From positions 124,001 to 188,000 of the forward strand of contig CASHTG010000008.1 of NCBI GenBank assembly GCA_949357655.1: a stretch of 64,000 bases of DNA, in the 5' to 3' direction. The notes under the pieces were generated by a model. It was not told the DNA's origin, ran no database searches, and saw only the letters and a program-made list of their open reading frames with translations. This document shows, in pieces, positions 1 to 10,071 of this stretch. The stretch's first letter is position 1; each line of letters begins with the position of its first letter. Source of the DNA: Parascedosporium putredinis. Taxonomy: Eukaryota; Ascomycota; Sordariomycetes; Microascales; Microascaceae. A program made the position numbers and the translations under genes.

Positions 1-1703
1 GCATGAACATTGAGACGTTCCAGAGCTCTTAAGCTTGCAGACAACGCCCATTCCTTTCCCAAGAGCAACGCGTGGCAAGGTGCGATAGCATAAAAGGAGA
101 GAGAGACAAAAAAAGGCAAGCGGCGCCAGAGCGGCATTTGTGGGCTTTTCGGGAGTCGAAGGATCAAGACAAGACATGCATGCACCTTGTCGCTTTAAGA
201 GCAAGGGAAATCTACAAGTATGTGCCTTGACACCCAGTTCCATAGATGTCGAGTCTGTTCAGGAATAGCGCACAAGCACGCAAAGATCCTAGAAGCTGAG
301 AGAGGCGCCTCTTCTTCCTCGCCTCATAATTAAGTGTCTCTTATGACAAGACAAGGCCAAGATCATTGATATTATTTGCGATTGGGAGGGGGATAATAAT
401 AGGTGTGAAGGTGCGCTTGGGTGGTGGGCCAGGCCGAACGGTGATCGGTGGTGACAGGGATTGAGCCATTCCGTCAAAGAAAGCGCCGGGCGCCCTGTTT
501 CTCCAAAACCGGTCTAGCCACCGTGACCAGGCAAGCTTGAGGCAGGCCAAGGCCACCCTCACCGCTCCCACCTCGCAAAAGCTGCACCCCTCCCAAGCCC
601 TTCCGCCCACTGCTGATCGCCCAAAACCGGTCACGCTCACGTCACCGACCGCGGGTGATTCCCCCTCCCACCGCGCCTTTCCTGATTTGCCAGCGTTCCC
701 CCTCCGAGCAAGCATCCGCACGCGACTGGGAGAAACCCCCCACACCTTCTTCTCGTCTTCCCCCAGGACGTGGTGCTGGAGGAGGCGATCCCATTAATCG
801 CGGGGCGCCTGCTGACCCGGAGCCATTTCGTCACTGAACATGGACAATTAGAATACGGGTCAACCCCATGCCATAGAAGAAAACAAATTATTCTTCATTC
901 CAAGGCCTCGGAAACCTTAATACGGATGGATATTGGATTTCGGGCATTCTCGTGTGGCCAAAATTTCTCTTGGCCGACGTAGCGTGCACATGGTAGATCC
1001 TCTTTAGAAGATGCGAATGCGTAAAGCGGTGGCTAGGTGGGATCGCAATGCACTTGCCCCCCTTCCCCTCTGCCAGGTTGCCAGGCTATGAATAACTACT
1101 CGTTAGTCCTGGTCTAGTGCGATAAACCAACGCACGCAGCAGGACCCTTGTCGGAGTCGCCCATTATTCTGGGGAACGCCTCAGCTTCCCTGGACAAGTG
1201 CCCGTCGCACACGGCGATCTCTGATGGGGAGCAGCACGAGAGGTGTGTGGAGGCGTTGTTCTGCCCACCCTTGTGTTATCTGAATCTTGGTCTCTGGTTT
1301 GATCTTGGAGCTCCCTCCCATCATACCCCTTGCCCCCTCCGCCGTTCGCTTGCCCGACATGCGCGTGCTGCTCCCTCCTCTTGAAATGACACTGCCACCA
1401 CAACCTAGCATCACGCAGCCTTATATCTTGCCCTTCTCTCCCTCCCTCCTTTTGACTCTCGTGACTCTTCTCAATCCCCTCCCATGTCTCAGCTGTTCTG
1501 CCTAACCGTGAACCCGCGCCGATTTCCCTGACTAGCATTCTGGGGCTCTCCTCGTAAATCTATGCACACTTACACACATACATACCCACTCACTCACACA
1601 CGCACACACACACACCAACACGCCGAGACACGCCTTCCTTCCCAGACGCCCAAACACACCCACCCACAAGGCACACTCACACGTATTCCTGCGCACCCGC
1701 AAT
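1..1703. other. Intergenic, no gene seen
   Basis: No reading frame here resembles a known protein and none has a fungal exon structure I can support. The only visible structure is a CA-rich low-complexity stretch at about 1562-1680, just upstream of the App1-like gene, which produces a spurious His/Thr-rich frame. Confidence 0.6.
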
Positions 1704-1712
1704 TATATAAAA
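1704..1712 (+). promoter_or_regulatory. TATA-like element upstream of the App1-like gene
   Basis: TATATAAAA lies about 36 bp before the ATG at 1748. If it works as a TATA box with usual spacing, the leader would be very short, or the true start lies downstream. Confidence 0.35.
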
Positions 1713-1747
1713 CCGTACCTAGCTGGCCCAGCGTGCCTTTTTTGAAA

Positions 1748-3071
1748 ATGGCGCCTTCCAATACCGCACGATCAGATTCTTGGGCCGCCAAAGCGTCTGC
1801 CGACGAAATGCAGCTCAAAGCACGAAAAGCACGACATTTCGAAGAGACCGAAGCCGCACTCCCTCTCCTCAAGATCGCCTCCCTCCCCGCCCAGCTCCTC
1901 AATGTGACAAACGTCCTCGCGTACCTAGGTCGCCGGAACCCTCGCGCGCCAGGTCACCAAGGATGACGTAGTGTGGATGCTCGACAACGTCGCCTTCAAG
2001 CCCGGTCGGTTCAGCGGCTGGCAGGCCGAGTTCGTCACCGCCGTCTTTGAGCGCGAGTCAAGGAACGCCTCGTCGACCTTGTGGGCGTGATTGCCCGCAT
2101 CATTGGGCTCGCCGACGAGGCGCAGGAGTTTGAGACCCTGGAAGAGAGGCTGTTGCCGTTTGTGTGGGATCTCCGCCCCGGGAGGAAGCTCACCGCCGTC
2201 CACAGCGATAAGAGACTTGCGCTTGGGCCTACGGGGCCGAATGGTATTGCCGGTGACGTTGTCAAGCTTCCCGCGGGCGAAGCCGGCGCGCTCGCAAAGA
2301 CGCACGCTGCCGTTCCTCAGGGGGTCACCGGCATGCTATCGTCGTGGACGTACTTTGCCGAACCGGAGGGCTGGTCCGTGGTTTCAGGTATGTCTTTGAC
2401 TTGTATATTGCGCCGCGTCGCAGATTCATGTGTGCCGAGGCTCTTGCCTGAGCCTTGTTAACTAACATTGTACGTAGACGTCGACGATACTATCAAAGTC
2501 ACATTGACTAACGACCCTATCGGGATCCTCCGCGAGACCTTTATTAACACCCCCGACCCATTCGAGGCATGCCCGAGCTGTACGCTACCCTGAAGGACAT
2601 GCTGCCGCGAGACACGCCGTGGTTCTACCTCTCAGCCTCGCCCTATAACCTGTATCCCTTCCTTCGAGAATTCCGGAATCAATACTACCCCCGGTGCCAT
2701 TCTCCTCCGAGAAGTCAGCTGGCGCACCGTCGCCGGCCTCCTCACGGCGTTAACAATGGCCACCGAGCAATACAAGGCCGAGCGTCTCGAGAGGATCCAC
2801 AGCTGGTTCCCGAAGCGAAAGATGATCTTTGTCGGCGATTCCACCCAGTCCGACCCAGAGGCGTACGGAGAGTTGTATAGGTCGTATCCCGGCTGGGTCA
2901 AGGGTATCTTGATCCGCAAGGCCACCGACATCTCGTCGGTGGGTATTGAGAGAAGAATGCGCCCGAGAGGTTTGAGGTTGCATTCAAAGGAATTCCAAGG
3001 AAATCTGGCACGTGTTTGAAGAGCCTGAAGAGTGCCACCAGTTTCTTCGCGACGTGATCAGCCGAGGGTAA
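1748..3071 (+). CDS. App1-family phosphatidate phosphatase (DUF2183)
   Basis: Members of this family dephosphorylate phosphatidate to diacylglycerol using a haloacid-dehalogenase-like DxDxT site. The product is about 410 aa. The N-terminal half matches the family region before the catalytic site. One intron at 2388-2477 (GTATGT donor, CTAAC branch, TAG acceptor) sits just before the catalytic motif, which reads Ser-Asp-Val-Asp-Asp-Thr-Ile-Lys across the splice (residues about 213-220). Family blocks follow: WFYLSASPYNLYPFL near 2620-2665, and a block around Phe-Val-Gly-Asp-Ser-Thr-Gln near 2827. The start at 1748 is the first ATG in frame. The frame breaks near 1937, 2060, 2568, 2692, 2950 and 3001. 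The first three are each repaired by one missing base, while 2692 needs one base removed or two added. The end used here is reached in the last frame (WHVFEEPEEC block, TAA 3069-3071). It could be a sequencing-damaged gene or a real pseudogene; the family call is firm. Confidence 0.85.
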
Positions 3072-4097
3072 GAGTTTGGGGTAGAGGACTTTCTCGTCTC
3101 TCTCTCTCTGTCTTTTGATCGGCTTTTTTATTTCTCCTCGTTCATCGTTTGATTCGGGCTTCTCTTTTTCTTTTTCTTTGGTTTATAGATTGGTGGCTGG
3201 CCTGCGGCTGTCTGGCGTCGGCGTTTGCTGGTGTTAGTATGGACGGCTACGGAATACCCTGAGCTTAGATAGACGTGGAGGATTTCCTAGTTTACGAGCA
3301 CCGCTTCAATAGGTGGAGCGGAGCGGATCATCTCTTGAAGCCGTTGTATGATAGGACGGGCTCTTTTTCGTTCCTTGATTTTTTGACGACGTCGTGTACA
3401 TCAGCTAGATCCTGAATGAGATAACACCTAGATTGAATAAGAATACGTGTCTGGTCGTTTCCATCTCTGATTCAATGCAAGCCTATGTCACTAAGGCAAA
3501 ATTCGTTAAGCCATGCCTGAACTATTTGGCTTCTTTTCTTGATGTACACTGTAAATATGTGTGTTCCTTAATTCCTTACATAGTACCCAGGGCCGATTCC
3601 CTCCAAAATGTTGCAACGCGCTTTCCTGCCGGTAGCTGTCGGATTAGTCCTGTACCATAGGAGGTGTTTGACCCCTCCTTGGACTCGGCGACTCCGCGAG
3701 GACCTTCCCGTTGCGTATCAACAGTTTGTACGACACACAGCCCGGCCAAAACGCGCGCGACCGAGCAGCCCCAGGCTGAGAAGGCTGCACTGTTCAACCT
3801 CAACGAATACCAGCGGATATTGGGCAGCAGCCGTCGTTCTCCCACGTGATGTAACCTGGGCCGTGATACTAGGGTCAAGTTCCCCGCCCGCTCCATCTCG
3901 GTCTTTCAGTTCCGGCTCTGGCACGGAGCTCCACCTTCAAGTGTCTAGCTGCGTTTGAACTCGGAACCGGACCTCGCGACTCCGGTCCCTCCGACCCCAG
4001 CACTAAAAGGGTCCACTAATCCACCATACCTCCCGTGCAACCCGGCCTGTCTCTCCTTCAAAGGTTTGCCGAAATTGGAATTCGGCCGGGCCAAACC
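3072..4097. other. Intergenic between the App1-like gene and the NLR
   Basis: The first part is T-rich (3110-3185), consistent with a 3' untranslated region. No gene is recognised. The last 200 bp before 4098 would hold the NLR promoter, but I see no clear TATA element. Confidence 0.5.
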
Positions 4098-4501
4098 ATG
4101 GGACTCGACATACTTTACCCCACTGCAGGCGATCCTCCCACAACTCCCACGGTTGAGTAAGTCACCAAGCTACAAGGTGAGGCGCCATTACCGACGCTGA
4201 CACACTGCTTTATAGTCTGATTTTGATCCATGGCCTCCACGGCGATGCGATCAAATCTTGGACAAACCCAGAGACGAAAGCGTTTTGGCCGAGGGATTTT
4301 CTTCCTCTGGATATCCCTCAGGCTAGGGTTTTCACCTTTGGTTACGATGCAGATGCCGTGTTTGGGAGCACAACCGCCAACATCGTCGACCATGCGAAAG
4401 ACCTTCTTAGCAGTCTGGTGGATGAGCGAGAAGAGGAACCGGAAATAACGCGGCCAATCATTTTCATCGCTCATTCACTCGGAGGAATTATCGCAAAACA
4501 G

Positions 4502-4539
<38 letters not shown>

Positions 4540-6820
4540 ACTACTTCTAGCCTTGATATCCCTCGATGACTTGTGGGTTCTAATCATACTCCTAGGCTCT
4601 ATTTTCGGCAAGCATAGAGCGCCAATACTACTGTATCAAAGAGTCAACCCTTGGGGTCGTCTTCTTCGGAACCCCACATCGCGGCAGCGACAAGTTGGAA
4701 TATGGAAAGGTTCTGGCTGATGTTGCTAGCAAGATAATGAATGCTCCTCGTTCGGCACTATTGCAGGCATTGAAGGCAAACAGCCATACACTCCTGCAAC
4801 TAACGACCGACTTCAGGCACCAGTTGCCACAGTATCATGTCGTGAGCTTCTATGAGACGAAACCCCTTCGGCCTTTGAAAGACTTGGTATGCGTCATATC
4901 CAATTCCTTTTCGGGTGTAATACTAATTCCGCTGTGGTAGATCGTTGCCAGAGAGTCGGCATTGTTGAACACTGTTGGCGAAGATCAGCTACCCGTCAAC
5001 AAAGACCACCGAGCTATCTGCAAATTTGCAAGACGGGATGATGAAACATATAAAAGCTCATCAAGAGAATAGGCAGGATTACAAAGGCACAATCCGCCAT
5101 TCAGACTTCGATTCAACCAGCCAGTTGTACGTTAAGATTGATATAACGAGAGATAGCTCTGGGAGCTGATAGAGCCCAATTTAACAACTGATAGACAATC
5201 TACCATTCTCTGTCCCCTTTCCGAAGAATCTCGATTTTGTTGGCCGCGACGTCGTTCTCAAGGACCTCCAGAGGATACTATTTCACACCCCTGGCCTCCA
5301 GCATGCTGCCGTCTTTGGCCTTGGCGGCGTTGGGAAAACACAAGTTGCTCTCCGTATTGCTTACTGGGTGAAAGATAACCGACCAGACCATTCGGTTTTC
5401 TGGGTGTCAGCTCTTAGCCATGCGGCGTTTGAGCAGTCATATTGTGGGATAATGAATGAAGCCGGGCTCCAGCGGGACGACGCAGAGGATCCAAAACAGA
5501 CGGTTCGGCGCCACTTGAACTCGGATAAAGCGGGACCGTGGTTTCTTATCATCGATAACGTCGATGACCAAGATATTGCCTACACTATAAACAACTACCT
5601 CCCACATGGGGAGAGCGGCCGGATCCTATTCACAACCCGTGCCAAGACGGTTGCAATCTCGCTCGCCGGGAGCAACTATATAAACCTCCTCGAAATGTCT
5701 AGCACGGAATCAAAGTCGTTTTTCAAGAGTGCTATACACCAAAAGGAGTTGCTTGAGAACGAATCAGGAGTAGATGATCTTTTGCAGCACCTCACCCATC
5801 TACCATTGGCCATCAGACAAGCCTCAGCATATATCAATGAAAACGAAATAGGTATAGCCGATTACCTCCAGTTGTTCAACAACGATCCAAGGAACAGAGC
5901 AGAGCTAATTGGCAGCAATTTCCTTGATAAGACCCGGAAAAGAGAAGATAATGCTCTGTCTATAACATGGCACCTTTCGTTTGATCAAATTTCGAAAACG
6001 GATGCTACTGCTATTAGGCTGCTCGAGTTTATTGCGTGCATCGAACCGAAAGCTATACCGCGGTCAATACTTGCCGTTAAAGGGTCCACAGATCCCCAAA
6101 TTTTGAGGGCGCTTGGAACACTCTGCGGATATAGCTTTCTTAGCAAGCGCGATGGCGACGTATACGATATGCACAGTCTAGTATACACGGCAGTAGAGCT
6201 GTGGGTCGGAGAGCGAAGCGATAGAGAGACGCAAGAAATGCTAAGGGGGTAATTGAGCGTTTCGTCGAGGTCCTCCCCGCTTACCACCAGAGTGGCCTCG
6301 AGACCTGGAGGCAGTGTGGCCCACACGCGCTGAAAGCGCTTCAGAAATTTGAGGGGCCATACCTCGGAGCATCCTCTGCATTATACCGCGAGGCCGGACA
6401 CTATTTAGTGGGAGGGTGGAGAATCAAAGAAACAATCATACACCTGACCCGTCTTGTACAGATAGAGGCAAAGACTCTTGCAAAGATCACCCAGATAGGC
6501 TTACATCACAGGAACAACTCGCAATTGCCTACCAGTGTAATGGCCAGACTCAAGATGCAATCCAGCTGCTAGAGCATGTTGTGGGGATACGGGCAAAGAC
6601 TCTTCCAGAGGATCACCCAGATAGGCTTACATCACAGCAACAACTCGCAATTGCCTACCAGCATAATGGCCAGACTCAAGATGCAATCCAGCTGCTAGAG
6701 CATGTTGTGGGGATACGGGCAAAAACTCTTCCAGAGGATCACCCACGTAGGTTTATATCACAGCTCCAACTCGAAATTGCCTACCAGCATGCCGGATTTG
6801 AGATGGAATCCAGCTGCTAG
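4098..6820 (+). CDS. Fungal NOD-like receptor: SesB-type hydrolase, NB-ARC, TPR
   Basis: This is a STAND-class receptor of about 816 aa. Residues 1-230 form a lipase-like alpha/beta hydrolase of the SesB type, with LILIHGLHGD, the nucleophile elbow Ala-His-Ser-Leu-Gly-Gly (about residue 108) and VVFFGTPHRGSD. The NB-ARC follows: P-loop GLGGVGKT (about 316), Walker B LIIDNVDD (about 393), FTTR, a GLPL-like HLPLAIRQA, and an MHD-like Asp-Met-His-Ser-Leu (about 599). It ends in TPR units of 42 aa. Four introns were read from splice sites and continuity: 4157-4215, 4502-4595, 4887-4940, 5127-5194. Frame breaks near 5055 (A run), 6246 (G run) and 6480 (A run) each need one extra base. The ATG at 4098 gives the family N-terminus after splicing. 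In known fungal NLRs the NB-ARC oligomerises on ligand binding by the repeats and triggers the N-terminal effector, in allorecognition or immunity. That role is inferred here. The stop at 6818-6820 cuts the TPR array. Confidence 0.9.
4505..4538 (+). repeat. (TG)17 microsatellite inside NLR intron 2
   Basis: Seventeen TG dinucleotides begin three bases after the GT donor of the 4502-4595 intron. Read through, they would give a Val-Cys repeat, but the flanking exons join cleanly (AKQ to ALFSAS) when the stretch is spliced out. Confidence 0.9.
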
Positions 6821-6872
6821 AGTTCGCTGTGGGGATAGGGGCAAAGACTCTTAGAGAATCACCGAGATATAC
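6495..6872 (+). repeat. Three near-identical 126-bp TPR repeat units
   Basis: The segment starting GATAGGCTTACATCACAG recurs at about 6495, 6621 and 6747, each 126 bp apart and each encoding one 42-aa kinesin-light-chain-like TPR unit (Leu-Ala-Ile-Ala-Tyr-Gln core, ending Glu-Asp-His-Pro). By eye, units 1 and 2 differ at 4 of 126 positions. The third has a small deletion near 6790 and runs into the stop at 6820. Confidence 0.85.
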
Positions 6873-7390
6873 TTAAATTATAGCAGCAACTCGCAATTAC
6901 TTACTAGCATAATAGCTACATGTAGGTTTAAGATAGAGTCCAGCTACTAGAGCATATGAGTAAAGACTCTTATAAAAGATGACCCACATAAACTTATACC
7001 ACAGCCCCAACTCGAAATTACCTACCAGCATAATGGCCAGACTTGAGATAGAATCCAGCTGCTAGAGTATATTATGGGGATATAGATAAAGACTCTTGTA
7101 GAGAATTATCTAGATATATATAAATTATGGTATAACCTTATAAATTGCTATATAGAAAATAGCTAGATTCGCGATGCAATCCAGCTACTACAGCATGTTG
7201 TGAAGATGAAGGACAAGATTCGTATAGAAACTAACGCAGCTATGCTGCATCACAGTATCAACTTGCAACCGCTTGCATAAAAACGGCCAGAATCGCGATG
7301 CGATCCAGCTTGTTGCGAAGATAGAGGCAATGGTTCTTCCCGTGGATCACCCAAAGAAGGGGTTGGCGCAAAGTGCTCTTGAGCGAGCGC
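6821..7390 (+). pseudogene. Decayed TPR repeat tail of the NLR
   Basis: At least four further copies of the same unit can be traced at about 6867, 6988, 7113 and 7240, with a fragment near 7353. All are out of frame and full of stops. Changes against the intact unit are mainly C-to-T and G-to-A: GCCTACCAG becomes ACTTACTAG near 6897-6905, and CAGCTGCTAGAG becomes CAGCTACTAGAG near 6941. Spacing shrinks to 113-127 bp. The pattern fits repeat-induced point mutation or neutral decay after the 6820 stop. An intact ancestor would have had eight or more TPR units. Confidence 0.75.
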
Positions 7391-7916
7391 GTATGGACAT
7401 GTAGTCCGAGGGGGTGAAGCGATCTCTGGGGGCTGCCATGATGGCTGAGATGCAGGTTTGTGTGCCATGAAATGATATAGTATATCCGTGGATGGGTCGG
7501 TGGACTGGTGCTTGGGGCTTTCCCTGTTGGCAAGAGGTAGTTCTGATCTACTACCAACTAAACATATATATATATATCTGTACATTTAGACATGCGAGAG
7601 ACTGCATAATCAAATCGATGGATGGCGAGAAGACATTATTGCTGGAGAGCGTTGACATGGCTTGATGCACGACGGTCGCAGCTCTGGTTATTGACTGAAA
7701 CGCCGGGAAAAGGTCGGCTCATTGTGCGCGTGATGACATGGGTGCCAACCATCCCCATGACCTCTCTGTCCGTGGCTATTCCTCGAATCAACCGGACGTC
7801 ATCCAAGGTGTAGCACAGCACCTCGAATTGCGCGCCTTTGCATCGAATTTCTCTTCCCTAGAGCGTCCGATGCCTTTTAACAAACGAGCATTGTTCCTGG
7901 CTGATATGGTTCCGAG
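7391..7916. other. Intergenic between the NLR tail and BTN1
   Basis: No gene is recognised. There is a short AT dinucleotide run at about 7563-7577. The last 150 bp should contain the BTN1 promoter and leader. Confidence 0.5.
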
Positions 7917-9367
7917 ATGACGAGCCGCGCTCTCTCTTCCTCGAGCCTGTTACCGATAATGCCAGGGATGCCGACATCGTCCTGGGCGGGTTATCAGGCC
8001 CGCGCAAAGGCGCTCCTCACGCATCCAGGAGCTGCGGTGGTAGTAGCTTTTGGCTCTTCGGTATCTCCATGACCTCTTCTTCCTTTTCTTTCCGAAAGTA
8101 ATACATGTAGACTAATTTAATGCGGAAATAAAAGGTCTGATCAATAATGTGCTCTACGTCATTATTCTGTCCGCCGCCCAGGACCTCGTGGGAAACGTTC
8201 CCAAGGGGGTCGTCCTCCTCGCCGATGTGATGCCGTCTTTTCTCACGAAGCTTGTTGCCCCATACTTTATACACAGAGTGCCATACTGGCTTCGCATCCT
8301 TGTGTTTATCGCCCTGTCGACGGGGGCATGCTGTTGGTGGCCATAACCCCCAGCCACAAATCCGTGGCCACTAAGCTGGTGGGTGTGATGCTTGCCTCCC
8401 TTAGCAGCGGTGGCGGGGAGCTGAGCTTCCTCGGTCTGACCCATTACTACGGCCACATGAGCCTTGCGGGCTGGGGCAGTGGCACCGGCGCGGCCGGGCT
8501 GGTAGGCGCTGGTCTATACGTGATGATGACGGATTGGATTGGCTTTTCTGTCAGGACCACGCTCTTGTTCTCCGCCGCGCTGCCCAGTATCCTGTTTGTC
8601 AGCTTCTTCTTTATCCTTCCTCATGGGCCTCTGCGGACAGGCGTACAACCCAAGGACTACGACGCACTACCTGAACGCGACCTAGAGGAGGACGAAGTCG
8701 ACAACCTACCACAGTCGGCAGCCTCATCCGCACTCCTTGCGCCGGGCCCGTCCGTAGCTGCCACAGCATATTCGACACACTCGCCGCAACAGGGCCTGAC
8801 GTTCAAGGCGCACCTTCGACGGACTAAGGCGCTTTTCGTCCCATACATGGCCCCACTTCTGCTTGTCTATATCGCTGAATACACCATCAACCAAGGCGTT
8901 GCCCCCGTCTTGCTTTTTCCACTGCAAGAGACTCCGTTCAGGAACTCCGCGAGTTCTACCCCTTCTACGGGTTTCTTTACCAGCTCGGCGTCTTCATCTC
9001 GCGCTCATCCACCCCTTTCATCCGCATACGCCGTCTCTACCTGCCCTCCTTCTTTCAGCTGGGTAACCTTGTCATCCTCTTCCTGCATGCCATGTTCTTT
9101 TTCATCCCCTCGGTCTATATTGTCTTCATTATTATATTTTGGGAGGGTTTGCTCGGCGGCGGGGTTTACGTCAACTGCTTTGCGAATATCCTCGAGGAAG
9201 TACCAACTCAAGACAGAGAGTTTAGTTTGGGTGCGACGAGCGTGAGCGACAGCGGGGGCATTTGCATCGCGGGCCTGATCAGCATTTTTATCGAGACTAG
9301 ATTGTGCGATTGGCAGGTCGGTCAGGGGAGAGATTGGTGCCGGAATATCAAGGTCTCGAGAGATTAG
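7917..9367 (+). CDS. BTN1: BTN1 / CLN3 (battenin) family vacuolar membrane protein
   Basis: This is a multi-span membrane protein of the vacuole/lysosome, orthologous to human CLN3 and yeast Btn1, which affect vacuolar pH and arginine transport; the molecular activity is not settled. The product is about 459 aa. Diagnostic blocks are FWLFGLINNVLYVIILSAA (across the intron), VPKGVVLLADVMPSF, YTINQGVAPVLLFPL, an FYPFYGFLYQ block with ISRSS, and the C-terminal ILEEVP, REFSLG and DWCR blocks. The intron is 8061-8134, with a CTAAT branch. The ATG at 7917 is the most upstream in frame; 7959 and 7968 are alternatives. The frame breaks three times, each explained by one missing homopolymer base: T near 8051, G near 8325, G near 8941. 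With these, the length is a multiple of three. It converges on the GH115 gene. Confidence 0.93.
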
Positions 9368-10071
9368 CATCCGTTAAGGACCATTGCCGGAACCAGCCAG
9401 TATCCGTTAGTCACTAGCGCATCATGACACCTCAGTTTCTTATCGGCTAGATGCGAAAGGACAAGACGTTCTGTTTCGAAGTAGGCTGATATCAGTGAAA
9501 TGCCATTGCCAAACCCAAAACCCCATCGTAATCTAGCTCATGAGCCGTGATGGAAGGTTAGCGGTTGATAGCCCACGGGTTCGCTTCCCCTTTGCCGGCT
9601 AATCAAGACACGGGGCTAGCATACATTTCTGATGCCACAAGATGTCCCGGGTCGTCTACAAATGTCTGTACCACGCTTGTTGCGAACTCATCCCTTTGCT
9701 TGCCACTGTGTACTGTCGAACTACTCTCGCCCCGCGGAATCTCACGTCTCTAAATGCCAACTTAGTCCCAGTTGCGATCATAGTAGGATCTTGGCTTATG
9801 CTGGCTGAAACGTAGACTTAGATACGAGCCACGGAAGTATTAAGGAAACGGAGGGCGACGGGGAATGAAAGGCAATCTGGGATTATTATGCTACAAGAAT
9901 AGAAGAATATGTATGCTGCATGCAAGGATGGATCCATGAACGCTTCCCACCACCTCCCTAAATAAATGCTATTTACACACGAAGAAGTAAATCGCCTGCA
10001 TGTCACCTTTCTAAAATTCCTGATGAACGAGACACGAGTAATCGGTCAAGTCTAATGAGGCCAATCTCCGC
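9368..10071. other. Intergenic between convergent BTN1 and GH115 gene
   Basis: Shared 3' flank of two convergent genes. No coding signal is recognised. A GGGTTCGC-containing stretch near 9577 looks weakly like a tRNA T-arm but fails on inspection. Confidence 0.5.

Noticed and set aside
4502..4720. Val-Cys-Val-Cys coding repeat in the NLR
   Set aside because: The stretch is the start of an intron. Splicing 4502-4595 restores the family sequence on both sides in frame.
9540..9605. tRNA-like GGGTTCGC sequence
   Set aside because: The T-stem pairs only three bases, and no matching acceptor stem or anticodon arm is found within 75 bp upstream.
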